The position numbers were made by a program, and so were the translations under genes. Below are positions 1-8,606 of a stretch of DNA of 64,000 bases, piece after piece. Source of the stretch: Clostridium vitabionis (GTDB taxonomy: Bacteria > Bacillota > Clostridia > Lachnospirales > Lachnospiraceae); NCBI RefSeq assembly GCF_015351765.1, contig NZ_JADKQA010000003.1, forward strand, positions 39,203 through 103,202, given 5' to 3'. The notes under the pieces were generated by a model. The model did not search any database, was not told where the DNA came from, and saw nothing but the letters and a program-made list of their open reading frames with translations. Every line of letters starts with the position of its first letter. Within the stretch, counting starts at the first letter, position 1.

Positions 1-18
1 GGAGTTGATTGGTAAAAT

Positions 19-50
19 CAGGTCCGCGGGTTGCTCGCGGACCTGTTCGT
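19..50 (+). terminator. Hairpin terminator ahead of metK
   Basis: A perfect 10-bp GC-rich stem (19-28 with 36-45) and 7-nt loop is followed by TTCGTTT. It probably ends a transcript entering from the left edge, or attenuates the metK leader. The T tract is short, so confidence is moderate. Confidence 0.55.
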
Positions 51-60
51 TTATGCAGAG

Positions 61-175
61 CACTTAACAAGCGCGAGCCCAGCGGGCGAAGTGCGAGTTT
101 AGTGCGAGCTATGCGAATTTGCTTAGTGAGAACAAGCGTGAGCGCAGTTCGAACTTAGCAAATTTGCATTACATG
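61..175. repeat. Imperfect inverted repeat upstream of metK
   Basis: Positions 111-133 and 147-169 form an imperfect inverted repeat (19 of 23 positions match, several mismatches are G-T compatible). The loop holds ACAAGCG and GCGCAGT. ACAAGCG also occurs at about 67-73, and a related ACAAGCG...GCGCAGT string lies near 32207-32227. It looks like a short intergenic repeat element. No SAM riboswitch consensus was recognised here. Confidence 0.45.
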
Positions 176-241
176 CCTTACCAGAGGGAATCATTCCGGG
201 GAATAGTCAGTAGGTACTGGACAGAAGAAAGGAAAGAGGCA

Positions 242-1432
242 ATGGAGAGAAGATTATTTACATCAGAGTCCGTCACCGAGGGGCATCCTGATAAAATGTG
301 CGACCAGATTTCCGATGCGGTGCTGGATGCCATGCTGGAGCAGGATCCGATGAGCCGCGTAGCCTGCGAGACCGTGGCGGCGACCGGCGTTGTCATTGTT
401 ATGGGCGAGATCACGACGAAGGCGCATGTGGATATCCCGGCGATCGTCCGGAAGACTATCCGCGAGATCGGCTATACCAGCTCGGAGATGGGCTTTGATG
501 CCGATACCTGCGCGATCCAGGTCATGCTGGACAAGCAGTCCCCGGATATCGCGATGGGCGTTGACCGCGCGCTGGAGTGCCGCGGCGAGAACGATATGAC
601 CGAGGATGAGCTGGACAGGATCGGCGCTGGCGACCAGGGCATGATGTTCGGTTATGCCACCAATGAGACCCCGGAGCTGATGCCTTATCCCATTGCGCTT
701 GCGCACCGGCTGGCGAGAAGGCTGGCTGAGGTCCGCAAGAATGGGACGCTCCCTTACCTCCGTCCGGATGGCAAGACCCAGGTGACGGTGGAGTATGATG
801 AGGAGGGAAAGCCCTGCCGCCTGGATGCGGTCGTCCTCTCCACCCAGCATGATCCGGAGGTCACGCAGGAGCAGATTCACCGGGATGTCAGGAAATATAT
901 TTTCGATGAGGTTCTTCCACGGGAGTTGGTAACCCCGGAGACCAAGTTCTTCATCAACCCGACCGGACGTTTCGTGATCGGCGGACCCGCCGGTGATACC
1001 GGCCTTACGGGCAGAAAAATCATCGTGGATACCTACGGGGGAGCTTCCGGCCACGGCGGCGGCTGCTTCTCCGGCAAAGACTGCACGAAGGTTGACCGCT
1101 CGGCAAGCTATGCCGCCCGCTATGTCGCGAAAAATATCGTTGCCGCCGGCCTGGCGGATCGCTGCCAGATCCAGCTCTCCTACGCGATCGGCGTTGCCCG
1201 CCCGACCTCGGTCATGGTGGATACCTTCGGCACGGGAAGGCTCTCCAACCAGAGGCTCGCGGAGATCGTCCAGAAGGAATTTGACCTGCGCCCGGCCGGC
1301 ATCATCCGGATGCTGGATCTCCGGAGGCCGATCTACCGCCAGACGGCGGCCTACGGCCATTTCGGCAGGACTGACCTTGACCTTCCCTGGGAGAAAACGG
1401 ACAAGGCGGCTGCCCTGAAAGCCTATCTTTAA
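242..1432 (+). CDS. metK: S-adenosylmethionine synthetase
   Basis: Makes S-adenosylmethionine from methionine and ATP in the cytoplasm, supplying methyl groups. The 396-residue product has the usual family length. Visible motifs are the N-terminal GHPDK substrate-binding segment (about residues 14-18), the GAGDQG methionine/ATP motif near 128, and the glycine-rich P-loop-like GGGCFSGKD near 272. The frame is open from 119, but the ATG at 242 is preferred because it follows an AGGAAAGAGG ribosome binding site and starts [11 protein letters not shown] as in other MetK proteins. The upstream 41 codons fall in the inverted-repeat leader. The gene stands alone before a two-component system. Confidence 0.97.
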   Translation: MERRLFTSESVTEGHPDKMCDQISDAVLDAMLEQDPMSRVACETVAATGVVIVMGEITTKAHVDIPAIVRKTIREIGYTSSEMGFDADTCAIQVMLDKQSPDIAMGVDRALECRGENDMTEDELDRIGAGDQGMMFGYATNETPELMPYPIALAHRLARRLAEVRKNGTLPYLRPDGKTQVTVEYDEEGKPCRLDAVVLSTQHDPEVTQEQIHRDVRKYIFDEVLPRELVTPETKFFINPTGRFVIGGPAGDTGLTGRKIIVDTYGGASGHGGGCFSGKDCTKVDRSASYAARYVAKNIVAAGLADRCQIQLSYAIGVARPTSVMVDTFGTGRLSNQRLAEIVQKEFDLRPAGIIRMLDLRRPIYRQTAAYGHFGRTDLDLPWEKTDKAAALKAYL

Positions 1433-1478
1433 TGGTAATGTGACCGAATGATTGAAGCCCGGACGGAGCGGCCAGCTC

Positions 1479-1551
1479 TGCCCGGGCTTTGCGGATATTT
1501 GTCCGGGGCTTGGCTTTTTAGGCCTGCTAGGCCTGCCCGGGATTTGCGGAT
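1479..1551. repeat. Short direct repeat in metK-kinase gap
   Basis: An 18-bp string, TGCCCGGG(C/A)TTTGCGGAT, occurs at 1479 and again at 1534, 55 bp apart, in the leader of the kinase gene. GC-rich inverted segments (GCCCGG with CCGGGC) around the first copy may form a weak terminator for metK. Confidence 0.5.
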
Positions 1552-1580
1552 CCCGCCCGGTGCCATGGAGGGGAATCCTT

Positions 1581-3095
1581 ATGAAAATCAAGACAAAGCT
1601 TCTCATCGCCTTTATCACGGTGACCGTGGTTCCCCTTCTGCTGATCTACCTGATGGTGGCCGGTATCGCGAACTACGGGACACGAACGGTCCGGGAGACC
1701 TACGGCATCAGCGGGTCGGACATCCTGTTCGGCAACTCCGCGGCGATTTTTGACCGGCTGACCGAGGGAATCCAGGAGGAGGTGGAGGAGCTCGCGGAGA
1801 CGGATCCGGAATCCATGGAAAATCCGGATCTTCTTCACCGCCTGAACAGGGAGCTCAGCGCCCGCTATTCCGCGGCGGTCGTCCGGAAGGGGGAGGACAT
1901 TTTCTATGACGGGATGTCGGAAGCATCCCTCGGCGTTTCGGGGACAAAGATCCTGTCCGATCTCCCGGAGTACGGCGGCGGCGAGAACCGGGCCGGGATC
2001 TATTTTGATGACCAGGACGGTTTCCTGCTGAAGCAGGTGGATTTCCGCTTTGCGGACGGTGCGGAGGGGAGCTTCTTTATTGTGACCAAGATGTCCTCCA
2101 GCCTGCCCGAGGTGCGGCATATCTATCTGCTCATGGTGCTCTGCGCGGTGGGCATCCTGGTGTTTGCCGGGATTGTCCTGGTCTTCTGGATTTACCGGAC
2201 ACTGCTCTTCCCTCTTTCCCGGCTGAAGGAGGCGACCAACAAAATCCGGGACGGCAACCTGGATTTCACCCTGGAGGTGGACAGCGATGACGAGATCGGC
2301 CAACTCTGCCAGGATTTTGAGGAGATGCGGATCCGGCTCAAGGAGTCGGCGGAGGAGAAGATCCGGGACGACCGGGAGAGCAAAATGCTGATCAGCAACA
2401 TTTCCCATGACCTCAGGACGCCGCTGACCGCCATCAAGGGCTACGTGGAGGGCATCCGGGACGGCGTGGCCTCCTCGCCCGAGAAACTGGACAAATATCT
2501 CCGCACCATCTACAATAAAACCAACGATATGGACCGCCTGATCGACGAGCTGACACTCTACTCGAAGATCGATACCAACCGGATTCCCTACAATTTCGCG
2601 AAGATTCATGTCAACGATTATTTCGGGGACTGCGTCGAGGAGGTGGGCCTGGATATGGAAGCCCGCGGGATCGGGTTTTCCTATCACACGGATGTGGCGG
2701 ACGATGTGTGTGTGATCGCCGATCCGGAGCAGATGAAGCGCGTGATCAATAACATCATCGGCAATTCCCTGAAATATCTCGACAAGACTCCCGGGAAAAT
2801 CAGTATCGATATCCGTGACGAGGGGGATTTTATCCTGACCACGATCGCGGACAACGGCGCGGGCATCGCCGCGGCAGACCTGCCGAAGATCTTCGACCGG
2901 TTCTACCGGACGGATGCGTCCCGCAATTCTTCCCGCGGCGGCAGCGGCATCGGCCTCTCCATCGTGCGGAAGATCATCGAGGATCATGGCGGCAGGATCT
3001 GGGCTACCAGCAGGGAGCACGAGGGAACCGAGATGCATTTTGAGCTGAGAAAATATCAGGAGGCGGGAGAGATTGAGCAGAATTCTGATCATTGA
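1581..3095 (+). CDS. Membrane sensor histidine kinase
   Basis: Orthodox two-component sensor, 504 residues. Order: N-terminal membrane segment (about 8-30), extracytoplasmic sensing region (about 35-175), second membrane segment (about 180-205), HAMP linker (206-260), HisKA with the H-box SNISHDLRTPLT and likely phospho-accepting His276, then HATPase_c with N-box NNIIGNSLKY near 389 and glycine boxes DNGAGI and GGSGIGLSIV. ATG 1581 follows GGAGGGGAATCC; an upstream in-frame extension to 1452 lies in the repeat leader and lacks a matching signal. The 3' end overlaps the response regulator by 23 bp, so the two are translated together. The signal sensed is unknown. Confidence 0.93.
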   Translation: MKIKTKLLIAFITVTVVPLLLIYLMVAGIANYGTRTVRETYGISGSDILFGNSAAIFDRLTEGIQEEVEELAETDPESMENPDLLHRLNRELSARYSAAVVRKGEDIFYDGMSEASLGVSGTKILSDLPEYGGGENRAGIYFDDQDGFLLKQVDFRFADGAEGSFFIVTKMSSSLPEVRHIYLLMVLCAVGILVFAGIVLVFWIYRTLLFPLSRLKEATNKIRDGNLDFTLEVDSDDEIGQLCQDFEEMRIRLKESAEEKIRDDRESKMLISNISHDLRTPLTAIKGYVEGIRDGVASSPEKLDKYLRTIYNKTNDMDRLIDELTLYSKIDTNRIPYNFAKIHVNDYFGDCVEEVGLDMEARGIGFSYHTDVADDVCVIADPEQMKRVINNIIGNSLKYLDKTPGKISIDIRDEGDFILTTIADNGAGIAAADLPKIFDRFYRTDASRNSSRGGSGIGLSIVRKIIEDHGGRIWATSREHEGTEMHFELRKYQEAGEIEQNSDH

Positions 3096-3762
3096 GGACG
3101 AGGAGAGCATCGCGGAGCTGGAGAAGGATTACCTGGAGCTCTCCGGATTCACGGTGGAGATCGAGAACGACGGCAGAAAGGGGCTGGAAAAGAGCCTCAC
3201 GGAGGACGTGGACCTGATTCTGCTGGACCTGATGCTCCCCGGCGTGGACGGCTTCGAGATCTGCAAGACCATCCGAAGCAAAAAGAATACGCCGGTGATT
3301 ATCGTCTCGGCGAAGCGGGACGATATTGACAAGATCCGGGGGCTCGGCCTGGGCGCCGACGACTATATTACGAAGCCGTTCAGCCCTAGCGAGATGGTGG
3401 CCAGGGTGAAGGCGCATCTCGCCCGCTACCAGCGGCTGGTCAGCAACAGCAAGCCGGAAAATGAGATCATCGAGGTCCGGGGAATCCGGATTGACAAGAC
3501 CGCCCGCCGGGTCTGGGTAAACGGGGAGGAGAAGAACTTCACCACAAAGGAATTCGACCTGCTGACCTTCCTGGCGGAGAATCCGAACCATGTCTTCACC
3601 AAGGAGGAGCTGTTCCGGGAGATCTGGGGGATGGAATCCCTCGGGGATATCGCCACGGTCACTGTGCATATTAAGAAGATCCGGGAGAAGATCGAGTACA
3701 ATACGGCGAAGCCGCAGTACATCGAGACGATCTGGGGCGTGGGCTACCGCTTCCGCGTGTGA
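3073..3762 (+). CDS. OmpR-family response regulator
   Basis: DNA-binding partner of the preceding kinase, 229 residues. The receiver domain (1-120) has the acidic pair near residues 8-10, phospho-acceptor Asp52 (in LILLDLMLPG) and a KPF switch segment. A winged-helix Trans_reg_C domain follows (about 130-229) ending in WGVGYRFRV. Translation begins at TTG 3073, preceded by GGAGGCGGGAGAG and lying inside the kinase gene; no in-frame ATG is near. The kinase-then-regulator order is the reverse of the pair at 39.7-41.8 kb. Confidence 0.93.
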   Translation: MSRILIIEDEESIAELEKDYLELSGFTVEIENDGRKGLEKSLTEDVDLILLDLMLPGVDGFEICKTIRSKKNTPVIIVSAKRDDIDKIRGLGLGADDYITKPFSPSEMVARVKAHLARYQRLVSNSKPENEIIEVRGIRIDKTARRVWVNGEEKNFTTKEFDLLTFLAENPNHVFTKEELFREIWGMESLGDIATVTVHIKKIREKIEYNTAKPQYIETIWGVGYRFRV

Positions 3763-3811
3763 CCGGGCCTTACCTTTCCGGAAAATGAATACTATATATT
3801 ATAATTCTTGT

Positions 3812-3843
3812 ATGGCCTGAGACCGCGGTTTCAGGCCATTTTT
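3812..3843 (+). terminator. Terminator after response regulator
   Basis: A 9-bp perfect stem (3812-3820 with 3831-3839) is followed by a T run, closing the two-component operon just before the ilvB promoter. Confidence 0.9.
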
Positions 3844-3845
3844 CG

Positions 3846-3874
3846 TTGACATCCCCCATGTGTTGATTTATAAT
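3846..3874 (+). promoter_or_regulatory. Consensus sigma-A promoter for ilvB
   Basis: TTGACA (3846-3851), a 17-bp spacer and TATAAT (3869-3874), an exact housekeeping promoter. It starts 3 nt after the previous terminator and about 105 bp before ilvB. The leader has an 8-bp inverted repeat (3917-3924 with 3952-3959). No T-box or leucine-leader pattern was recognised. Confidence 0.88.
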
Positions 3875-3979
3875 CAAGCCCAACATGAAAGAAATTCAAA
3901 TATAAAGACTGTTCACCATCCGCGGAAGCCCCTGCTGCGAACACAGGCGGGCGCGGATGAAAGGATATAGGAGGAACGG

Positions 3980-5644
3980 ATGAAACTCAGAGGCGCGAGA
4001 ATTCTGGTCGAGGAATTGATCCGCCAGGGTGTCGATACGGTTTTCGGCTATCCGGGCGGAGCGGTTCTGGATATCTATGATGAGCTGTACAAGTGTTCCG
4101 ACCGGATCCATCATGTGATTACCGCCCACGAGCAGGGCGCCTGCCATGCGGCGGACGGCTACGCCAGGGCTTCCGGGAAGACCGGCGTGGTGATAGCCAC
4201 AAGCGGCCCCGGAGCGACCAATCTGGTTACCGGCATTGCCAACGCCAACCTGGATTCGGTCCCGCTGGTTGCTATCACCGGCAACGTGGCGGTCAGCGCG
4301 CTCGGGCGCGACAGCTTCCAGGAGGTAGACATCGTCGGCATCACGCAGCCGGTAGTCAAGTACAACTTTATGGTCCGGAGCGTGGATGAGCTGGAGGAGA
4401 CCATCAAGGCGGCGTTCAAGCTGGCCAATACAGGCCGGAAGGGACCGGTCCTGATCGATATTCCGAAGAATGTCCAGGTCGGCGAGTATGAGTACGGCGA
4501 GGCCAGGGAACCGGAGATTCCGGAGAAGCCGAAGCTGGAGTACCGGCGGGATGAGGTCCTCCGGGTGATCCGCGGGGCCAGGCGTCCCTTTATCTACTGC
4601 GGCGGCGGAGTGATTTCCTCCGGCGCCGAGGAGGAGCTCATGGAGCTCTCCAGGCGGCTGGATGCCCCCATCGGCCTCTCGATGATGGGCAGAACGGCGG
4701 TGCCGGATTCCTATGAATACAATCTGGGCATGTGCGGCATGCACGGCAACTATGTTTCCACCAAGGCGCAGTCCGAGTGCGACCTGATGATCGCCGTCGG
4801 CGTGCGCTTCTCCGACCGGGCGACCGGCGATATTAAGGAATACACCCGCAAGTGTGAGGTCATCCACATTGATATCGACAAATCGGAGCTGGGCAAGAAT
4901 GTCCACCCCGACCTCCGGGTGCAGGGCGATGTGAAGGAAATCCTGCGGGATCTGCTCAGGGATATCGCCCCGCAGTATCATCCGCAGTGGCGCAAGGCCA
5001 TTGAGGAATTCCGCAAGGTGCCCGCCGCGGAGCCGTCGCGTGAGGGAGAGTTCATTCCGAAGAACATTATCCGGACAGTCCGGAAGCATCTGAACGACGA
5101 TACCGTGGTTGCCACGGATGTCGGCCAGCATCAGATGTGGACCTGCCAGTTCTATGATTTTGAGAAGCCGCGGACGCTCCTCACCTCCGGAGGCCTGGGC
5201 ACCATGGGCTACGGCCTCGGGGCGGCTATCGGCGGATGCCTGGCGTCGGGCAGGAAGAGAACGCTTCTTGTTACCTCCGAAGGCAGCTTCGGCATGAACC
5301 TCAATGAGCTGTGCACGGTCGTCAGCCAAAAGCTCCCGATCACCGTGCTGGTTCTGGACAACGGCGTCCTCGGCATGGTCCGCCAGTGGCAGGGGATCTT
5401 CTATGGAAAGCGCTATTCCGAGACGACCCTGAACCGGAAGACCGATTTCGCGAAGCTGGCGGAGGCATTCGGCGCAAATGGCTGCCACGTGAAGGATCTC
5501 GCGGGGCTCGAGCAGGTTCTGGAGAAGATTGACCGGGAGCCGGACGGCGCGTGGGTGATCGACTGCGCGATCGATAAGGATGAGAAGGTCTTCCCGATGA
5601 TCCCGCCGGGGCGCTCGATCAAGGATGTCATCCTGAAGGACTGA
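3980..5644 (+). CDS. ilvB: Acetolactate synthase large subunit (copy 1)
   Basis: Thiamine-diphosphate enzyme that condenses pyruvate with pyruvate or 2-ketobutyrate, the first common step of valine, leucine and isoleucine synthesis. The 554-residue product has the N-terminal PYR domain with catalytic Glu in AHEQGACHAADGYAR, a central domain, and the C-terminal PP domain. One oddity: the usual Mg/ThDP motif GDG reads SEG here (TSEGSFGMN, about residue 433), so the metal-binding Asp is Glu; the downstream Asn (LDNG) is kept. ATG 3980 follows AGGAGGAACGG. Its short regulatory subunit lies downstream. Activity is likely but not certain given the altered motif. Confidence 0.93.
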   Translation: MKLRGARILVEELIRQGVDTVFGYPGGAVLDIYDELYKCSDRIHHVITAHEQGACHAADGYARASGKTGVVIATSGPGATNLVTGIANANLDSVPLVAITGNVAVSALGRDSFQEVDIVGITQPVVKYNFMVRSVDELEETIKAAFKLANTGRKGPVLIDIPKNVQVGEYEYGEAREPEIPEKPKLEYRRDEVLRVIRGARRPFIYCGGGVISSGAEEELMELSRRLDAPIGLSMMGRTAVPDSYEYNLGMCGMHGNYVSTKAQSECDLMIAVGVRFSDRATGDIKEYTRKCEVIHIDIDKSELGKNVHPDLRVQGDVKEILRDLLRDIAPQYHPQWRKAIEEFRKVPAAEPSREGEFIPKNIIRTVRKHLNDDTVVATDVGQHQMWTCQFYDFEKPRTLLTSGGLGTMGYGLGAAIGGCLASGRKRTLLVTSEGSFGMNLNELCTVVSQKLPITVLVLDNGVLGMVRQWQGIFYGKRYSETTLNRKTDFAKLAEAFGANGCHVKDLAGLEQVLEKIDREPDGAWVIDCAIDKDEKVFPMIPPGRSIKDVILKD

Positions 5645-5729
5645 GCGGGAAGCTTGCCGGAAACAGAAAAACATCCGGAAAAAACATAGAATAGACACAT
5701 TTTTCCAGTACACTCGGGAGGAATTGGCG

Positions 5730-5999
5730 ATGACAAAATTCACGGTTGAGCTTTGGGTCAACAATAAGTTTGGCGTACTGAACCGGATTACCGGTCTTTA
5801 CTGCAAGCGCTGCTATAATATCGAGACCATCAACGCTGGCCCGACGGATGTCCCGGGCCTGACCCGGATCACGATCGTCTCCACCGGGGACGATTACATG
5901 AAGACCCAGGTTGTCGCCCAGCTGGAGAAGCTCTACGATGTCCGCAGGGTGGAAATCACCAGCGAGGAACCCATGCCGGAGAAACAGGCTGCTGTGTAA
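5730..5999 (+). CDS. ilvN: Acetolactate synthase small subunit, short ACT form
   Basis: Regulatory subunit expected to bind IlvB and confer branched-chain amino acid feedback. At 89 residues it is a single ACT domain (VELWVNNKFGVLNRITGLYCKR), like the short IlvN/IlvM type rather than the usual 160-residue two-domain form. ATG 5730 sits 6 nt after GGGAGGAA; TTG 5724 in the same frame is too close to that site. It lies 85 bp after ilvB and is the natural partner of copy 1. A longer paralogue is encoded at 10263-10751. Confidence 0.88.
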   Translation: MTKFTVELWVNNKFGVLNRITGLYCKRCYNIETINAGPTDVPGLTRITIVSTGDDYMKTQVVAQLEKLYDVRRVEITSEEPMPEKQAAV

Positions 6000-6143
6000 T
6001 GGCAGGAAGAACTTTTCGGCATATCCCGCGTCAGAAAATGATGCTACAATAAAAACGGCCAAAACGGCCGGACAGCTGTGCTGTCTTCCGCCGCGCTATC
6101 ACGGTGCGGAGGTTAAGATAAAACATATCAGGAGGATAAACAA

Positions 6144-7163
6144 ATGGCGGAAGCAAGAGTATTTTATGAGAAGGATTGTGATGCGAATTATCTGAAGGGC
6201 CAGAAGATCTGCGTCATCGGCTATGGTTCCCAGGGCCACGCACACGCGCTGAACCTGAAGGATTCCGGTTTCGACGTTGTTGTCGGCCTCTATGAGGGTT
6301 CCAAGTCCAAGGCTAAGGCTGAGGCGCAGGGACTTACCGTCCTGCCGACCGCTGAGGCGGTAAAGCGCTCCGATGTCATCATGATCCTGATCAATGATGA
6401 GCTTCAGGCAGATATGTATAAGAAGGATGTCGCTCCGTACCTGAAGGCCGGAGATATGCTGATGTTCGCGCACGGCTTCAACATCAACTACAAACTGATC
6501 GTTCCGCCGGCTGATGTCGATGTTACCATGATTGCCCCGAAGGCTCCGGGTCACACCGTTCGTTCCGAGTATGAGGAGGGCAAGGGCACCCCGATGCTGG
6601 TTGCGGTACAGCAGGATGCTACCGGCCACGCTCTGGACAGGGCTCTGGCTTACGGTGCTGCGATCGGCGGCGCAAGAGCAGGAATCCTGGAGACCACCTT
6701 CAAGACCGAGACCGAGACCGACCTCTTCGGTGAGCAGGCAATTCTGTGCGGCGGCGTCTGCGCCCTGATGCAGGCAGGCTTCGATACCCTGTGCGAGGCT
6801 GGCTATGATCCGAGAAATGCATACTTCGAGTGCATCCACGAGATGAAGCTGATCGTTGACCTGATCTATCAGTCCGGATTTGCCGGCATGAGATACTCCA
6901 TCTCCAATACCGCTGAGTACGGCGACTATGTAACCGGCCCGAAGATCGTTACCGAGGAGACCAGAAAGGCCATGAAGAAGGTTCTTTCCGATATCCAGGA
7001 TGGCACCTTTGCTTCCGGCTTCATGACCGATATGAAGAACGGCCAGATCCACTTCCAGGCGATGAGAGCCAAGGCTGCCGCTCATCCGTGCGAGAAAGTC
7101 GGCGCGGAGATCCGCAAGCTGTACAGCTGGAACAAGGAAGAGAACAAGCTGATCAACAACTAA
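6144..7163 (+). CDS. ilvC: Ketol-acid reductoisomerase
   Basis: Isomerises and reduces acetolactate or acetohydroxybutyrate, the second step of branched-chain synthesis. It is a 339-residue class I enzyme: Rossmann motif [10 protein letters not shown] near residue 27, active-site segment [10 protein letters not shown], metal-binding [10 protein letters not shown], and the C-terminal helical domain with [11 protein letters not shown]. The cofactor loop reads GLYEGSKSK, with Tyr-Glu where many NADPH enzymes have Arg. Cofactor preference cannot be settled from sequence. Codon use is smoother than in neighbours (many GAG/AAG/ATC), suggesting high expression. The site AGGAGG precedes ATG by 8 nt. 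TACAAT near 6046 in the 144-bp upstream gap may be a separate -10. Confidence 0.96.
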   Translation: MAEARVFYEKDCDANYLKGQKICVIGYGSQGHAHALNLKDSGFDVVVGLYEGSKSKAKAEAQGLTVLPTAEAVKRSDVIMILINDELQADMYKKDVAPYLKAGDMLMFAHGFNINYKLIVPPADVDVTMIAPKAPGHTVRSEYEEGKGTPMLVAVQQDATGHALDRALAYGAAIGGARAGILETTFKTETETDLFGEQAILCGGVCALMQAGFDTLCEAGYDPRNAYFECIHEMKLIVDLIYQSGFAGMRYSISNTAEYGDYVTGPKIVTEETRKAMKKVLSDIQDGTFASGFMTDMKNGQIHFQAMRAKAAAHPCEKVGAEIRKLYSWNKEENKLINN

Positions 7164-7266
7164 TCGAAAAAGAGAAATATTCCGCGGGACCTGTTCCCGC
7201 GCAAGGGAGAATGCGGCAGCGGAAACTGCCGCTTCTTTCTTCCTGGGAGAACCGAGGAGGGAAATA

Positions 7267-8469
7267 TTGGCTATGGAACTATCACTGGACAGGGTTTATC
7301 AGGCGGCTCATGTGCTCAAGCCGGTGGTCAAGAAGACTGAGCTGGTGCATGCGACCCGCATTCCGTCGGACTGCGATCTCTATCTCAAGGCGGAAAATTT
7401 ACAGAATACCGGATCGTTCAAGATCCGCGGCGCATATTTCAAGATCTCAACGCTGACCGATGAGGAGAAGAAGCGCGGCGTTGTCGCCTGCTCCGCGGGC
7501 AACCACGCGCAGGGCGTCGCGCTTGCCGCCACGAGGGCGGGCGCGCAGTCCACCATTTTCCTCCCGGCGGTGGCGCCGATCTCCAAGGTGGAGGCGACCC
7601 GGGGCTATGGGGCAAATGTCCGCCTGATCGACGGCGTCTATGATGATGCCTACGCGGCTGCGGTGAAGTTCCAGGAAGAGACCGGGGCGGTGTTCATCCA
7701 TCCCTTCGATGATCCGGATGTCATTGCCGGACAGGGCACCATCGGCCTCGAGATTATGGACCAGCTGGCAGACGCCGACGCGGTGGTTGTCCCGATCGGC
7801 GGCGGCGGCCTGATCTCCGGCATCTCCTTCGTGGTGAAGAAACTGAATCCTGCCTGCAAGGTCTACGGTGTCCAGGCCGAGGGCGCGCCCAGCATGTACC
7901 GGGCGTTCAAGGACAAAAAGCTGGAAGCTCTCGACAGCGTGAATACTTTTGCCGACGGCATCGCGGTGAAATGCCCCGGCGATGTGACCTTCGCCATGTG
8001 CAGCAAGTACGTGGACGATATCGTGACGGTCAGCGACGATGAGACCGCCGCGGCGATTCTGACGCTGATGGAGAAGGAGAAGGTGGTCTCCGAAGGCGCC
8101 GGCGCCGTGTCGGTGGCCGCGGTTCTCTTCCACAAGCTTCCGGTTGAGGGCAAAAAAGTGGTCTGCGTGGTTTCCGGGGGGAATATTGACGTCAATATCC
8201 TCTCCCGCGTCATCAACCGCGGCCTGATCAAGACCGGCCGCAAGGCGGAGCTGACCCTGGAGCTGCTTGACAAGCCGGGACAGCTGAGCGAGGTGGCGGA
8301 TATCATCTCCGAGACCGGCGGCAATGTGACCAAGGTTGACCACAACAATAGCGCGACGGATACGGCGATCAACGGCTGCTACCTGACCGTCCAGATCGAG
8401 ACCAGGGATTTCGAGCATATTGAACTTATCCGGAGCAAACTTATTGAAAAAGGTTTTAAGTTAGTATAA
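7267..8469 (+). CDS. ilvA: Threonine dehydratase with ACT domain
   Basis: PLP enzyme that deaminates threonine to 2-ketobutyrate, feeding isoleucine synthesis. It has 400 residues: catalytic PLP domain with Lys in NTGSFKIRGA (about residue 50), glycine-rich phosphate loop GGGGLISG, and a single C-terminal ACT domain (about 325-400). This is the short TdcB/clostridial IlvA architecture rather than the 510-residue two-ACT form. The ACT domain and the ilv context favour a biosynthetic role. The start is TTG 7267 (7 nt after GGAGG) or ATG 7273 (13 nt after); the first has better spacing. Confidence 0.93.
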   Translation: MAMELSLDRVYQAAHVLKPVVKKTELVHATRIPSDCDLYLKAENLQNTGSFKIRGAYFKISTLTDEEKKRGVVACSAGNHAQGVALAATRAGAQSTIFLPAVAPISKVEATRGYGANVRLIDGVYDDAYAAAVKFQEETGAVFIHPFDDPDVIAGQGTIGLEIMDQLADADAVVVPIGGGGLISGISFVVKKLNPACKVYGVQAEGAPSMYRAFKDKKLEALDSVNTFADGIAVKCPGDVTFAMCSKYVDDIVTVSDDETAAAILTLMEKEKVVSEGAGAVSVAAVLFHKLPVEGKKVVCVVSGGNIDVNILSRVINRGLIKTGRKAELTLELLDKPGQLSEVADIISETGGNVTKVDHNNSATDTAINGCYLTVQIETRDFEHIELIRSKLIEKGFKLV

Positions 8470-8493
8470 ACTTTAAATATTTCACGGATTTTT

Positions 8494-8527
8494 GCCGCCG
8501 GCGGATGAAAGTCTGCCGGCGGCTTTT
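8494..8527 (+). terminator. Terminator after ilvA
   Basis: A 9-bp stem (8494-8502 with 8515-8523) is followed by TTTT. It separates copy 1 of the ilv genes from copy 2, which therefore probably has its own promoter or depends on read-through. Confidence 0.85.
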
Positions 8528-8597
8528 CAGCAGGGCGCTCAGCGAATTTGATTCAGCGGGGCACTCAGCATATTTGCTTTGGCGGGACAGCTTAGAT
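8526..8597. repeat. 26-bp tandem repeat before second ilvB
   Basis: Units start at 8526 and 8552, both of the form TTCAGC(A/G)GGGC(G/A)CTCAGC followed by an A/T-rich ATTTG segment, exactly 26 bp apart. A degenerate third unit starts near 8578 and runs into the ribosome binding site of the next gene. Confidence 0.6.
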
Positions 8598-8606
8598 GGA
8601 GGAATT

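Noticed and set aside
140..165. tRNA-like GTTCGAAC string
   Set aside because: It lies in the inverted repeat; no acceptor or anticodon arm can be built around it.
1..241. SAM riboswitch in the metK leader
   Set aside because: No SAM-I core or SMK-type box was recognised; only a terminator and an inverted repeat are seen.
263..1618. Long open frame on the minus strand opposite metK, with similar long frames opposite ilvB, glnN, asnB, pyrG, clpB, fhs, glyA and mutS2
   Set aside because: They are mirror frames of real genes in GC-rich DNA. They lack ribosome binding sites and recognisable domains, and the opposite strand encodes well-known enzymes.
3885..3905. Tiny leader peptide before ilvB
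   Set aside because: Six codons without a ribosome binding site and without a run of branched-chain codons.
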